42,155 nt of DNA. Source: JAZSQZ01 sp045538175 (GTDB lineage: Bacteria; Bacillota; Clostridia; Christensenellales; UBA1242). Numbering within the stretch: the first letter of the stretch is position 1; each line of letters starts with the position of its first letter. The notes beneath the pieces were generated by a model. The model worked only from the letters and a program-made list of their open reading frames with translations, ran no database searches and was not told the origin of the DNA. The position numbers were made by a program, and so were the translations under genes. Shown here in pieces: positions 1 to 8,476 of the stretch. The DNA is taken from positions 1-42,155 of the forward strand of contig JAZSQZ010000084.1 of NCBI GenBank assembly GCA_045538175.1, read 5' to 3'.

Positions 1-1527
1 TCCCTTATAAAACTTTTAGGCCTAAACCAAGAAAGTTTTTATGACCTTTTTAATTCTGCCTTAGAGAGTCTTATTATGGACAATGTTGTAAAAGCGTTTT
101 CCACAAAAGGCACACCTATTGTAATGCTCAAACAGTTTTACTTTATGGAGCAAGCTGTTGCGCAAAAATTAAATATCATAAATATTTCCAAAACAGAGCA
201 ATCTTTAGATGTTGAAAGAGAGATTGCTGAGTTTGAAAGAGTAAATAAGATAACTTTACACGAAGACCAAAAAAATGCTGTTAGAAAAGCTGTAACAGAG
301 CAAGTTTGTATTATAACAGGTGGTCCTGGTACCGGTAAGACTACAATTGTTAAGTGTATATTGCAAATTCTAAAAAATATTACGTCTAGATTCTATCTTT
401 TAGCCCCTACAGGTAGGGCTGCAAAGAGATTATCTGAATCTTGTGGAGAAAATGCGAGTACGATACATAGGGCCTTAGAAGTCAATTATACGGACAATGA
501 AGGCACAGTTTTTTCCTATAATGATAAAAACAAACTGCCTGCAGATGTTGTAATCGTTGATGAAGTTTCTATGCTTGACATATCACTTTGTTATAATTTG
601 TTAAAAGCTCTTCCAAACACCTGCAAAGTTATTTTTGTAGGAGATAAAGACCAATTGCCATCTGTTGGTGCTGGAAATGTTTTGCACGATATGTTGGTCA
701 GTGGCGTAATTGAAGTTGTACAACTGTCATATATATATAGACAAAGTGAAAAAAGTTTGATTATAAGTAACGCTCACTTGATAAATCAAGGTAAAATGCC
801 AGACTTATCAAATAAAGGCGACGACTTTTTCTACGAAAGCAGAGAAGATAGTTTATCAATGCTGAATACTGTTGTCGAACTTGTTACAACAAGACTTCCT
901 AACTTTACAAAACTTGAGCCACAAAATATTCAAGTTCTAGCGCCTATGAGAAGTGGTGCTTGTGGGGTTGACAGATTAAACAAAGAATTACAATCAATAA
1001 TAAACCCTGATATCATTTCTAAAAAAGCACTTGTGTTTGAAAACGTAACCTATAGGGAAGGTGATAAGGTTATGCAAGTTGTCAATAATTACAACCTTGA
1101 ATGGGTAAAAGATGTTGACGGTGTTTATGAAAAAGGTCAAGGCGTTTTTAATGGAGATATGGGTACAATTATAAAAATCGATTATCAAACAGGAGAGACA
1201 AATGTTCTTTTTGATGACGATAAATTATGTACTTATAGTAGGGCAGATATTTTCGAATTGCAAATTTGTTATGCTACAACAATTCATAAAAGTCAGGGTA
1301 GCGAATTTGATGTTGTTGTTATTCCGGTTGTTGCAGGGTCTAGTCAAATTATTACAAGAAATCTTTTATATACTGCTGTCACAAGGGCTAAAAAACTTGT
1401 TGTTTTGGTAGGACCTAAAAAGAATATTGCAAGAATGATTTTTAATAATTACACAGCAAATAGATACAGTATGCTTTGCGAATTTATTAAGCAACAAAAG
1501 AACAAAGTGGAGTTTTTGTATTCGTGA
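1..1527 (+). CDS. recD2: RecD2-type (RecD/TraA family) SF1B DNA helicase, 5'-truncated by the window edge
   Basis: The frame is open from base 1, before the first in-frame ATG at 76, so the true start lies upstream; 508 residues are visible of a family usually near 740. Visible motifs are Walker A GGPGTGKTT (319-345), Walker B-like VIVDEVSMLD, the motif QLPSVGAGN, motif IV-type YRQS, and the C-terminal helicase motifs TTIHKSQGSEFD and LLYTAVTRAKK. RecD2 proteins are 5'-3' SF1B helicases acting in DNA repair and recombination without RecBC. The missing N-terminus would carry the OB and helix-hairpin-helix part; the first 30 visible residues look like the end of it. The stop overlaps the next gene by 4 nt (GTGA), so the two are probably co-transcribed and translationally coupled. 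The assignment to RecD2 rather than another RecD-like helicase rests on the motif set and the lack of recBC nearby. Confidence 0.9.
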   Translation, partial: SLIKLLGLNQESFYDLFNSALESLIMDNVVKAFSTKGTPIVMLKQFYFMEQAVAQKLNIINISKTEQSLDVEREIAEFERVNKITLHEDQKNAVRKAVTEQVCIITGGPGTGKTTIVKCILQILKNITSRFYLLAPTGRAAKRLSESCGENASTIHRALEVNYTDNEGTVFSYNDKNKLPADVVIVDEVSMLDISLCYNLLKALPNTCKVIFVGDKDQLPSVGAGNVLHDMLVSGVIEVVQLSYIYRQSEKSLIISNAHLINQGKMPDLSNKGDDFFYESREDSLSMLNTVVELVTTRLPNFTKLEPQNIQVLAPMRSGACGVDRLNKELQSIINPDIISKKALVFENVTYREGDKVMQVVNNYNLEWVKDVDGVYEKGQGVFNGDMGTIIKIDYQTGETNVLFDDDKLCTYSRADIFELQICYATTIHKSQGSEFDVVVIPVVAGSSQIITRNLLYTAVTRAKKLVVLVGPKKNIARMIFNNYTANRYSMLCEFIKQQKNKVEFLYS

Positions 1528-2246
1528 AAATAAAAGAAAAAATACTAAACATTTTTGATAAAATTATACCCCCTAAAAACAAGTGTTTGATATGTCAAAA
1601 AGAGATGTTTTTAGACACAGAAATTGGGGTATGTGAAACTTGCAAAAATGACTTAAAACCGATAGAAAAATCTTGCATCAAGTGTGGGGTTGAACTCAAG
1701 GATTTATCTATGGTTTGTGACTTTTGCAAAGACAAAAAACACGCTTTTAATAGGGCAGTTGCTTGCTTTAATTTTGATGATTTTACAAGGCAAATTATTC
1801 ATAAATTTAAGTACGGAAATGCAGAGTATTTAGCACCTGTTTTAGCACATTTTATGTGTAAAAAAATTGAAGAATTTGAATTTGATTTTGACATAATTTT
1901 ATATGTCCCATTAGACATAAAAAGGAAGAAATCTAGAGGTTATAATCAAAGTGAAATTTTAGCAAAAGAGATAGGAAAATTACTAAACAAGCCTGTTTTT
2001 GATGATGTTTTATTTAAGATAGGAAACACTAAAAATCAAGCAAGTTTAGGTTATAACGAGAGATTAAAAAATCTAAAAAACAGTTTTGTTGTTGCAAATT
2101 CAAACAAAGTTAGGGCAAAGAAAATCTTGCTTGTTGACGATGTTTTTACGACGGGTGCAACGGTAGAAGAAGTGTCGCGAGTTTTAAATTCGGCAAAGGT
2201 AAAAATGATAAATGTTATCACATTTTGTCATACTTTGTTGGACTAA
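1524..2246 (+). CDS. comFC: ComF family phosphoribosyltransferase-like protein (ComFC)
   Basis: This 240-residue protein has the ComF layout. An N-terminal double zinc-finger carries eight Cys in CxxC pairs (CLIC, CETC, CIKC, CDFC), and the C-terminal type I phosphoribosyltransferase domain has the PRPP loop ILLVDDVFTTGAT. ComFC is needed for DNA uptake in naturally competent Bacillota, but homologues (GntX type) are widespread, so competence is not proven here. The start is GTG at 1524, overlapping the helicase stop as GTGA; a GTGGAG ribosome site lies at 1507-1512. The location just upstream of secA matches the comF-secA order known from Bacillus. A strong terminator follows, so comFC ends its operon. 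Confidence 0.9.
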   Translation: MKIKEKILNIFDKIIPPKNKCLICQKEMFLDTEIGVCETCKNDLKPIEKSCIKCGVELKDLSMVCDFCKDKKHAFNRAVACFNFDDFTRQIIHKFKYGNAEYLAPVLAHFMCKKIEEFEFDFDIILYVPLDIKRKKSRGYNQSEILAKEIGKLLNKPVFDDVLFKIGNTKNQASLGYNERLKNLKNSFVVANSNKVRAKKILLVDDVFTTGATVEEVSRVLNSAKVKMINVITFCHTLLD

Positions 2247-2261
2247 AAAATATAAAAAACA

Positions 2262-2299
2262 AAATAAAGGGTTAACAGCAAAAAACCCTTTATTTTTTT
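2262..2299 (+). terminator. Rho-independent terminator after comFC
   Basis: AAATAAAGGGTT (2262-2273) pairs with AACCCTTTATTT (2284-2295), leaving a loop of about 10 nt, and the right arm runs into a T tract. It separates the recD2-comFC unit from secA. Confidence 0.9.
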
Positions 2300-2317
2300 A
2301 TAGTTTTGTAGTAAAAT
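2289..2317 (+). promoter_or_regulatory. Possible secA promoter
   Basis: The candidate -10 is TAAAAT at 2312-2317, with a weak -35 TTTATT at 2289-2294 (spacer 17) inside the terminator tail. The 14-mer TTTTGTAGTAAAAT (2304-2317) recurs exactly at the promoter of the minus-strand gene at 7228-8352, which supports a promoter role. The secA ribosome site GGAG follows at 2331-2334. Confidence 0.4.
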
Positions 2318-2343
2318 ATTACAGTATTTAGGAGAATTACGAA

Positions 2344-5022
2344 ATGGGCTTTTTATCAAATATTTTTTGTTCTGAAAACACAAGGAATGTTAGGAAATTA
2401 GAGAAGATTGCTTTAAAGATTGAAGAACTCGATGAAGAGTTTTCAAAGAAGTCAGACCTTCAACTTATGAAGATGACAAAAACTTTAAAAGACAGACTTC
2501 AAAATGGCGAAACTTTAAATGATATTTTACCAGAAGCATATGCAACTGTAAGAGAAGCAAGTTTTAGGGTTTTAGGTATGAAACACTTCCACACTCAACT
2601 TTTGGGTGGTATTGCTTTGCACCAAGGTAGAATTGCCGAAATGAGAACAGGTGAAGGTAAAACTTTGGTTGCAACACTTCCTTCATATCTTAACGCTTTA
2701 AGCGAGAAAGGTGTTCACGTTGTAACTGTCAACGAATACCTTGCCAAAAGAGACGCAGAGTGGATGGGTAAAGTTCACAGATTCTTAGGCCTTTCTGTTG
2801 GTGTTGCTGTTGCTGGTATGGACGAAGAAGCAAAAAGAAAAGCATATGCTTGTGATATCACATATTGCACAAACAACGAACTTGGTTTTGATTATCTTCG
2901 TGACAACATGGTTCAAGATATTAAACAAAAGGTTCAAAGGGGTCATAACTTTGCAATCGTCGACGAAGTTGATAGTATCTTAATCGATGAAGCAAGAACA
3001 CCACTTATCATCAGTGGTAGGGGTATGAAATCAAATGAGATGTACTATACAGCTCAAAGATTTGCAAAAGGTTTAAAAGAAACAGACGATTTTGAAATTG
3101 ACGAAAAGTTAAAACAAATCCGTTTGACAGAACAAGGTATTGAAAAGGCTGAAAGATTCTTTAAAGTTGACAACCTTTCTGATATCAATAACATTGAGTT
3201 AAACCACCATATTAACAGTGCACTTAAAGCAAACTTTATTATGAAGTTAAATGATAACTACATTGTTAAAGATGGCGAAATCTTAATTGTTGACGAATTT
3301 ACCGGTCGTATTATGCCGGGCAGAAGATATAGCGAAGGTTTACACCAAGCTATCGAAGCTAAAGAAAATGTAAAAATTAGAGACGAAAATAAAACTCTTG
3401 CAACAATTACATTCCAAAACTATTTCCGTCTATACAAAAAACTTAGTGGTATGACAGGTACTGCAAAAACTGAAGAAGCAGAGTTTAATGGTATTTACAG
3501 ACTTGACGTTGTTACAATTCCTACAAACCTTCCAACCATTAGACAAGATATGCCTGACATTATCTACAAAACTCAAGCAGCAAAAATAAGAGCTGTTGTT
3601 AGAGAAGTTAAAAAATATCACGAAACAGGCAGACCTATTCTTATCGGTACTTCAACTGTTGAAAAGAGTGAAATCTTTAGCGAAGCCCTAAGACGTGAAA
3701 AAGTCAAACACGTTGTCCTTAACGCTAAAAACCACGAACAAGAATCTGAAATTGTTGCCCAAGCTGGTAGAATAGGTGCTGTTACAATTGCAACAAACAT
3801 GGCTGGTCGTGGTACAGATATTTTGCTCGGTGGTAATGCTGAATTCTTAACAAAGAAAAAATTAAGAGATAAAGGTCATACTGATGCTGAAATAGACCTT
3901 GTTTCATCATATACAACAACTTTAAGTGAAGATATGAGAAAACTTAAAGAAGAGTATAATGAAATCTACCAAAAATTTAAAAAAGAAACCGATGCAGAAA
4001 AAGAAAAGGTAAAGGAACTTGGTGGTCTTTACATTATCGGTACAGATAGACACGAAAGTAGACGTATTGACAATCAGTTGCGTGGTCGTGCTGGTCGTCA
4101 AGGTGACCCTGGTATGTCAGTTTTCTTTGTTTCTATGGAAGATGATTTGATTAGAATCTTCGGTGGCGACAAATGGAAAAAGATTGTAACTTTCTTTGGT
4201 GTTGACGAAGATACTCCTTTCCAAGTAAAAATGCTTTCTAATATGATTGAATCTTCACAAAAGAAAATCGAAGCACAAAACTATGCATCTCGTAAGTTTG
4301 TTTTAGAGTACGATGATGTTATGAACACTCAAAGAAACATTATCTATGGCGAAAGAAACAAAGTTTTAGACGGCGTAGATGTTCACGAAGAAATCTTATC
4401 AATGTTCCCTGCAACTGTTGAAAGAATCATTTTTGGTCTTTTAAGCGATGATAAACCATACTTTGAATGGGATTTAGAAGAAGTAAATAGTGCCCTAGAA
4501 GATAGACTTTTCCCTAAAGGCACAAATCTTTTAACAGAAGAATTTGTTGAAGATTGCGAAGTTAACGATGTTTACGAAAAAGTTTTAAATAAAGTTATCG
4601 AAAGATATGAAAATGTTGTAAAACAAGCAAGCGAATTAAACTTCGATTTCTCAAAGTTAGAAAGATATTTCCTTCTTCGTGTTGTTGATGTTTTATGGAT
4701 GGATCATATCGACACAATGGATATCTTAAAAAAGGAAATCGGTATTCAAGCATACGGTGGTCATGACCCACTTGTTGAGTTTAAGAGAGAAGGTCATATG
4801 TTGTTTGAAAAAATGACTGAAAAAATCAAAGAAGATACATCAACTTTCCTTTTAAATGTAAAAATTAAAGAACCACCTCAAATGAAAGTTAGAGACAAAA
4901 TTCAAACACAAACAAACGAAAAAACAACAGTTCAAGCAAAAAATGATAAGGTTGTTGGAAGAAATGAACCTTGTCCTTGTGGTAGTGGTAGAAAATATAA
5001 AAACTGCTGTGGCGCAAAATAA
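2344..5022 (+). CDS. secA: SecA, preprotein translocase ATPase
   Basis: SecA is the cytosolic motor that drives unfolded preproteins through SecYEG using ATP. The 892-residue length fits the family. Visible motifs are Walker A MRTGEGKT (residues 100-107), the DEAD-like VDEVDSILIDEARTPL, TNMAGRGTDI, the arginine-rich DNQLRGRAGRQGDPG, the helical scaffold region, and a C-terminal zinc-binding SEC-C tail (PCPCGSGRKYKNCC) that binds SecB or phospholipid in known SecAs. It lies 8 nt upstream of prfB, the conserved Bacillota secA-prfB pair. Codons ending in C (TTC, AAC, ATC) are more common here than in the preceding genes, as expected for high expression. It presumably exports the giant surface protein encoded downstream, but so would any Sec substrate route. 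Confidence 0.98.
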   Translation: MGFLSNIFCSENTRNVRKLEKIALKIEELDEEFSKKSDLQLMKMTKTLKDRLQNGETLNDILPEAYATVREASFRVLGMKHFHTQLLGGIALHQGRIAEMRTGEGKTLVATLPSYLNALSEKGVHVVTVNEYLAKRDAEWMGKVHRFLGLSVGVAVAGMDEEAKRKAYACDITYCTNNELGFDYLRDNMVQDIKQKVQRGHNFAIVDEVDSILIDEARTPLIISGRGMKSNEMYYTAQRFAKGLKETDDFEIDEKLKQIRLTEQGIEKAERFFKVDNLSDINNIELNHHINSALKANFIMKLNDNYIVKDGEILIVDEFTGRIMPGRRYSEGLHQAIEAKENVKIRDENKTLATITFQNYFRLYKKLSGMTGTAKTEEAEFNGIYRLDVVTIPTNLPTIRQDMPDIIYKTQAAKIRAVVREVKKYHETGRPILIGTSTVEKSEIFSEALRREKVKHVVLNAKNHEQESEIVAQAGRIGAVTIATNMAGRGTDILLGGNAEFLTKKKLRDKGHTDAEIDLVSSYTTTLSEDMRKLKEEYNEIYQKFKKETDAEKEKVKELGGLYIIGTDRHESRRIDNQLRGRAGRQGDPGMSVFFVSMEDDLIRIFGGDKWKKIVTFFGVDEDTPFQVKMLSNMIESSQKKIEAQNYASRKFVLEYDDVMNTQRNIIYGERNKVLDGVDVHEEILSMFPATVERIIFGLLSDDKPYFEWDLEEVNSALEDRLFPKGTNLLTEEFVEDCEVNDVYEKVLNKVIERYENVVKQASELNFDFSKLERYFLLRVVDVLWMDHIDTMDILKKEIGIQAYGGHDPLVEFKREGHMLFEKMTEKIKEDTSTFLLNVKIKEPPQMKVRDKIQTQTNEKTTVQAKNDKVVGRNEPCPCGSGRKYKNCCGAK

Positions 5023-5030
5023 GGAGAAAT

Positions 5031-6138
5031 ATGTTAGTACTTGACGAACAAATTTCAAAACTAAATAATCTTAAAACAAAACTTGAATATGTTAAGGAGT
5101 GTCTTTGACGAAGCAGGTTTAAATCAGGAACTCGAAAAAATAAAACAAGAGCAACAAGCAGAAGACTTTTGGTCTGATATGGCAAAAGTTAAAGCAAATG
5201 GTAAAAAACAAAAAGAAATAGAAGGAAAACTAAACAAAATTAAAGAATTAGTTTCTCTTTTTGAAGATATTCAGTTTGAATGTGAGTACCTACAACTTGA
5301 AGAAGACGAAAGTTTGATTTCTTCTATCGACCAAAAACTAAAAAAATTATACGAAGGCATAGAAGAAACAACCTTATCAACACTTCTTAATGCACCATAT
5401 GATAGCAACAATGCAATTATTTCTTTACACGCAGGTGCTGGTGGTACAGAAGCACAAGATTGGGTTTCTATGCTTTACCGAATGTATTTAAGGTATTGCG
5501 AAAGAGAAGGATTTAAGGTTGAAGAGTTAGACCTTTTAGACGGAGATGAAGCAGGTATTAAAAGTGTAACTTTTTCAGTTGAAGGCGAAAAAGCGTATGG
5601 CTACCTAAAAGCAGAAAAAGGTGTACACCGACTTGTTAGAATTTCTCCGTTTGACGCAAATAAGAGAAGACACACAAGTTTTGCTTCTGTTGATATAACT
5701 CCTGAAATCGACGAAAACGATAACAACATTGTTATAAACCCTGAAGATGTAAGAGTTGATACATACAGAAGTAGTGGTGCTGGTGGTCAACATATCAACA
5801 AAACTGATTCAGCCATTAGAATCACACACTTTAAAACAGGTATTGTTGTTACCTGTCAAAATCAAAGAAGTCAAATTCAAAATAAAGAAATGGCTTTTAA
5901 GGTTTTAAAAAGCAAACTTCTTGCCCTTGCCGAAGAAGAAAGACAAAAAAATATTAACGATATTAAAGGCGAGTTAAAGAAGATTGAATGGGGCAGTCAA
6001 ATTAGGTCTTATGTTTTCTGCCCATATACAATGGTAAAAGACCATAGGACAAATTTTGAAACATCTGATGTAAATGGTGTTATGGACGGCGAAATAAAAC
6101 CTTTTATTTTAGATTACTTAAAAAAGGCAAATAAATAA
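5031..6138 (+). CDS. prfB: Peptide chain release factor 2 (RF2), expressed by +1 programmed frameshift
   Basis: RF2 recognises UGA and UAA stops and triggers peptide release on the ribosome. The gene starts at ATG 5031 after AAGGAG (5021-5026), reads 25 codons to an in-frame TGA at 5106, then continues in the +1 frame from GAC at 5107 to 6138, giving a 368-residue product. The class I signature GGQ is in the stretch SSGAGGQHINKTDSA, which carries the Gln methylated in known RFs. Coiled N-terminal helices and the RF2 domain 2 region precede it. An annotation without recoding would start at an internal codon (such as 5083) and lose the first 25 residues. The gene is followed after 1 nt by tsaD. 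Confidence 0.97.
5094..5109 (+). promoter_or_regulatory. prfB +1 programmed frameshift site
   Basis: SD-like AAGGAG (5094-5099), a 3-nt spacer TGT, then CTT TGA C (5103-5109). This is the standard arrangement by which low RF2 lets the ribosome slip from CUU to UUU and autoregulates RF2 synthesis. Confidence 0.97.
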
Positions 6139-6139
6139 A

Positions 6140-7195
6140 ATGTATAAAGATAAAGTGAGAGAAAAACTAAAAGAATTAAAAAACAAAAAAGACATTATTG
6201 TTTTAGGGATAGAATCAAGTTGTGACGAAACATCTATTGCAGTTGTCAAAAACGGCAGAGAAGTTTTAAGCAATGTTATTTCAAGTCAAATTGAAATACA
6301 CACAAGGTTTGGTGGTGTTGTCCCAGAAGTTGCTTCAAGAAACCATATCGAAGCAATCGACAATGTTTTAAATGAATCGCTAAAACAGGCAAATGTGTCT
6401 CTTAGTGAAATAGATGCAATTGCCGTAACTTACGGTGCAGGCCTAATTGGCGCCCTTATGGTGGGTGTTGGCTTTGCAAAATCTCTCGCTTATTCACTTT
6501 CAGTACCACTTATTGCAGTAAATCACATTAAAGGTCACGTCGCTGCAAACTATATTGCAAACAAGGATTTAGAGCCACCTTTTATGGCACTAATCGTAAG
6601 TGGTGGACATACTGCAATTGTAAGGGTTGATGATTATATCAATCAAACAAAAATCGGTAGCACCTGTGATGATGCAATCGGTGAAGCATTTGATAAGGTT
6701 GCAAGGGTTATCGGTCTTGGATACCCTGGTGGACCCAAGGTTGATAAATTATCAAAAGTTGGTAAAAACAATATCGAGTTTGTAAAACACGATGTTTTGG
6801 CAAAAAGTTTTGATTGTAGTTTTAGTGGAATCAAAACAGCTGTTATAAATTATGTAAACAGACTAAATCAAAAAAATGAACCAATTCCTGTTGAAGATAT
6901 ATGTTGTTCTTTCCAAACACAAGCCGTTAACGGTTTGGTCGAAAAGGCAATAAGGGCTTGTAAGGAATACGGCGTTGATAAACTTGCACTTGCTGGTGGT
7001 GTTTCTGCAAACAGTTATTTAAGAGGTAGGACAGTTAGCGAAGGAGAAAAAAATGGAATAAAAGTTTATCTTCCACCATTCTCACTTTGTACAGATAATG
7101 CAGCAATGATTGCTTGTATGGGTTATTTTGATTTGATAAATGATGAAGGTATATCAGATATAGACCTTTCAGCAGTTTCTAATATTGATTTATAA
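6140..7195 (+). CDS. tsaD: TsaD, tRNA N6-threonylcarbamoyladenosine transferase subunit
   Basis: TsaD (Gcp/YgjD/Kae1 family) transfers the threonylcarbamoyl group onto A37 of ANN-decoding tRNAs, working with TsaB and TsaE. The 351-residue protein has the ASKHA nucleotide fold start VLGIESSCDETS, the metal-binding HIKGH motif, the VSGGHTAIV segment and the C-terminal LAGGVSANSYLR signature. About 18 Lys-rich residues precede the usual family start; the chosen ATG is 1 nt after the prfB stop, and no strong internal ribosome site was seen, so this start is likely. It is the last gene of the secA-prfB-tsaD run. tsaB and tsaE are not in the window. Confidence 0.96.
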   Translation: MYKDKVREKLKELKNKKDIIVLGIESSCDETSIAVVKNGREVLSNVISSQIEIHTRFGGVVPEVASRNHIEAIDNVLNESLKQANVSLSEIDAIAVTYGAGLIGALMVGVGFAKSLAYSLSVPLIAVNHIKGHVAANYIANKDLEPPFMALIVSGGHTAIVRVDDYINQTKIGSTCDDAIGEAFDKVARVIGLGYPGGPKVDKLSKVGKNNIEFVKHDVLAKSFDCSFSGIKTAVINYVNRLNQKNEPIPVEDICCSFQTQAVNGLVEKAIRACKEYGVDKLALAGGVSANSYLRGRTVSEGEKNGIKVYLPPFSLCTDNAAMIACMGYFDLINDEGISDIDLSAVSNIDL

Positions 7196-7225
7196 AAAAA
7201 AGACCACAATTTGTGGTCTTTTTTT
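7194..7225. terminator. Bidirectional terminator between convergent genes
   Basis: GACCACA (7202-7208), a 3-nt loop, then TGTGGTC (7212-7218), flanked by an A tract on the left and a T tract on the right. It therefore works for tsaD on the plus strand and for the 7228-8352 gene on the minus strand. Confidence 0.93.
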
Positions 7226-7227
7226 GT

Positions 7228-8352
7228 TTATTGTGCTGATTCGTCATCTTGTGTTGAATCTTGTGGTAAGGCTGAAATAATTTCTCCCCTTATTGTTTCT
7301 TCTTCTGATGGTTTTGAAGAATCTGCAATTTCATAAGTTTTATCGTGTGTTTGTTTGTAGTTAAAGTAGTTTGCAATTGCTGCATAACACTTAACAAGAT
7401 ATTCTGGGTGGTAGGTTTCGCTTTTGAATTTTTCTTCTTGTTCTACGTGGCTTTCTTCAAGGCGAGCAATATTTTCTCTCATTTCGCTACAAACTTTTGA
7501 CCTATCTATTTCAACTGCACGACCTATTTTGTTTGAAACAATTGAGCGATTTGTGTAAACACTAAACATTTTTTCAATGCAACCCAACATCGCTTCACAA
7601 CGATAATGTCCAAAATTGTTTCTAATTACAGGTATGTGGTGGTCGTTTTGGGTATCGTCATCTCCTAAGCAGTCTGTATAAAAGTAAACATTTCCGTAGT
7701 TTTCGTAAATTCTTCCACAACCGGCGTAATTGATAAAATCGTTTGGAGAAACAAGGTATCTTTTAAAAAATGTATCAGAAAAAATAAGTTGGTCACTTCC
7801 TGAGAAGAAAAATGCATTATTAAAAACGGTATCCTTCATTGTGTCAAGAAATGGTGCATAGTGTGCTACAAATATTTGTTGTGTTGCAGACAAAACTTCT
7901 TCTTCGCTAAGTCCATAACTTAACAAACTTTCTTTTACAGCCCTTCCCATATGCGTTACAACAGTCGAGCCTTTACAGTGTGTAAAGATGTTTATATTTG
8001 CAAAGCGTTGTTTGATTTCTTCTAATGGGCGCAAACTTCCAGATGCTGTTAAATATAGAGGTTTTAACAAAGAATCGCACATAACTTGTCCAATAGCCGC
8101 ATCACTATATTCGCCTGACTTATAGTATATCCCATATTTTTTGATTTGCTCGTGATCAAGATGAGAACAAATTTCTTCAAAAAATTTGCAATACCCATTT
8201 GCTTTTCTAGGCTCGTTTGTATCATTTCCACCAACCATTAAAACCGTAGGGGACGTAAATCTAAAAATGCTAGGGTTTCTTTCTATGCAATTGTTTTCAA
8301 GGTATGGACTGTTTATTCTTTCAATCATACCAAAAACATCTTCTTGTTTCAT
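7228..8352 (-). CDS. Unrecognised 374-residue protein, possible alpha/beta-hydrolase-like fold with a Cys nucleophile
   Basis: No family is recognised with confidence. The protein has no signal peptide or membrane helix, so it is probably cytosolic. Several segments resemble an alpha/beta hydrolase: a strand plus oxyanion-type loop TVLMVGGND (residues 36-44), a nucleophile-elbow-like NIFTHCKGSTVV (121-132) where Cys126 sits at the place of Ser in GHSxG, an acid-motif-like SGSDQLI (184-190), and candidate His at 238, 239 and 249. The triad is inference only. The C-terminal 60 residues are acidic and low in complexity (DSSKPSEEE, QDDESAQ). The start ATG has a good GGAG site and a promoter upstream. 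It is a single-gene unit, convergent with tsaD and divergent from cwlD, so neighbours give no clue to the substrate. It may be lineage-specific. Confidence 0.85.
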   Translation of the reverse strand: MKQEDVFGMIERINSPYLENNCIERNPSIFRFTSPTVLMVGGNDTNEPRKANGYCKFFEEICSHLDHEQIKKYGIYYKSGEYSDAAIGQVMCDSLLKPLYLTASGSLRPLEEIKQRFANINIFTHCKGSTVVTHMGRAVKESLLSYGLSEEEVLSATQQIFVAHYAPFLDTMKDTVFNNAFFFSGSDQLIFSDTFFKRYLVSPNDFINYAGCGRIYENYGNVYFYTDCLGDDDTQNDHHIPVIRNNFGHYRCEAMLGCIEKMFSVYTNRSIVSNKIGRAVEIDRSKVCSEMRENIARLEESHVEQEEKFKSETYHPEYLVKCYAAIANYFNYKQTHDKTYEIADSSKPSEEETIRGEIISALPQDSTQDDESAQ

Positions 8353-8369
8353 AACAATCTCCTAATATA

Positions 8370-8398
8370 ATTTTACTACAAAAACGCCCTATTTTCAA
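8370..8398 (-). promoter_or_regulatory. Promoter of the 7228-8352 minus-strand gene
   Basis: On the minus strand TTGAAA (8398-8393), a 17-bp spacer, and TAAAAT (8375-8370), followed by the ribosome site AGGAG (8363-8359) and ATG. Transcription would start close to the ribosome site, giving a short leader. Confidence 0.7.
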
Positions 8399-8437
8399 TG
8401 GTCAACTTATATAAAATAAAGTTGTTTAGTATGTGTT

Positions 8438-8468
8438 TTGAATATATTTGTAAAACAAAAAATATAAT
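8438..8468 (+). promoter_or_regulatory. Probable cwlD promoter, leader nearly absent
   Basis: TTGAAT (8438-8443) and TATAAT (8463-8468) are 19 bp apart. The expected transcription start (about 8475) lies only about 2 nt before the ATG at 8477, and there is no Shine-Dalgarno sequence. Confidence 0.55.
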
Positions 8469-8476
8469 TAAAGTAT

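Noticed and set aside
5031..5108. prfB as a pseudogene because of the in-frame TGA
   Set aside because: The TGA sits in the canonical CTT TGA C frameshift site with an SD-like stimulator.
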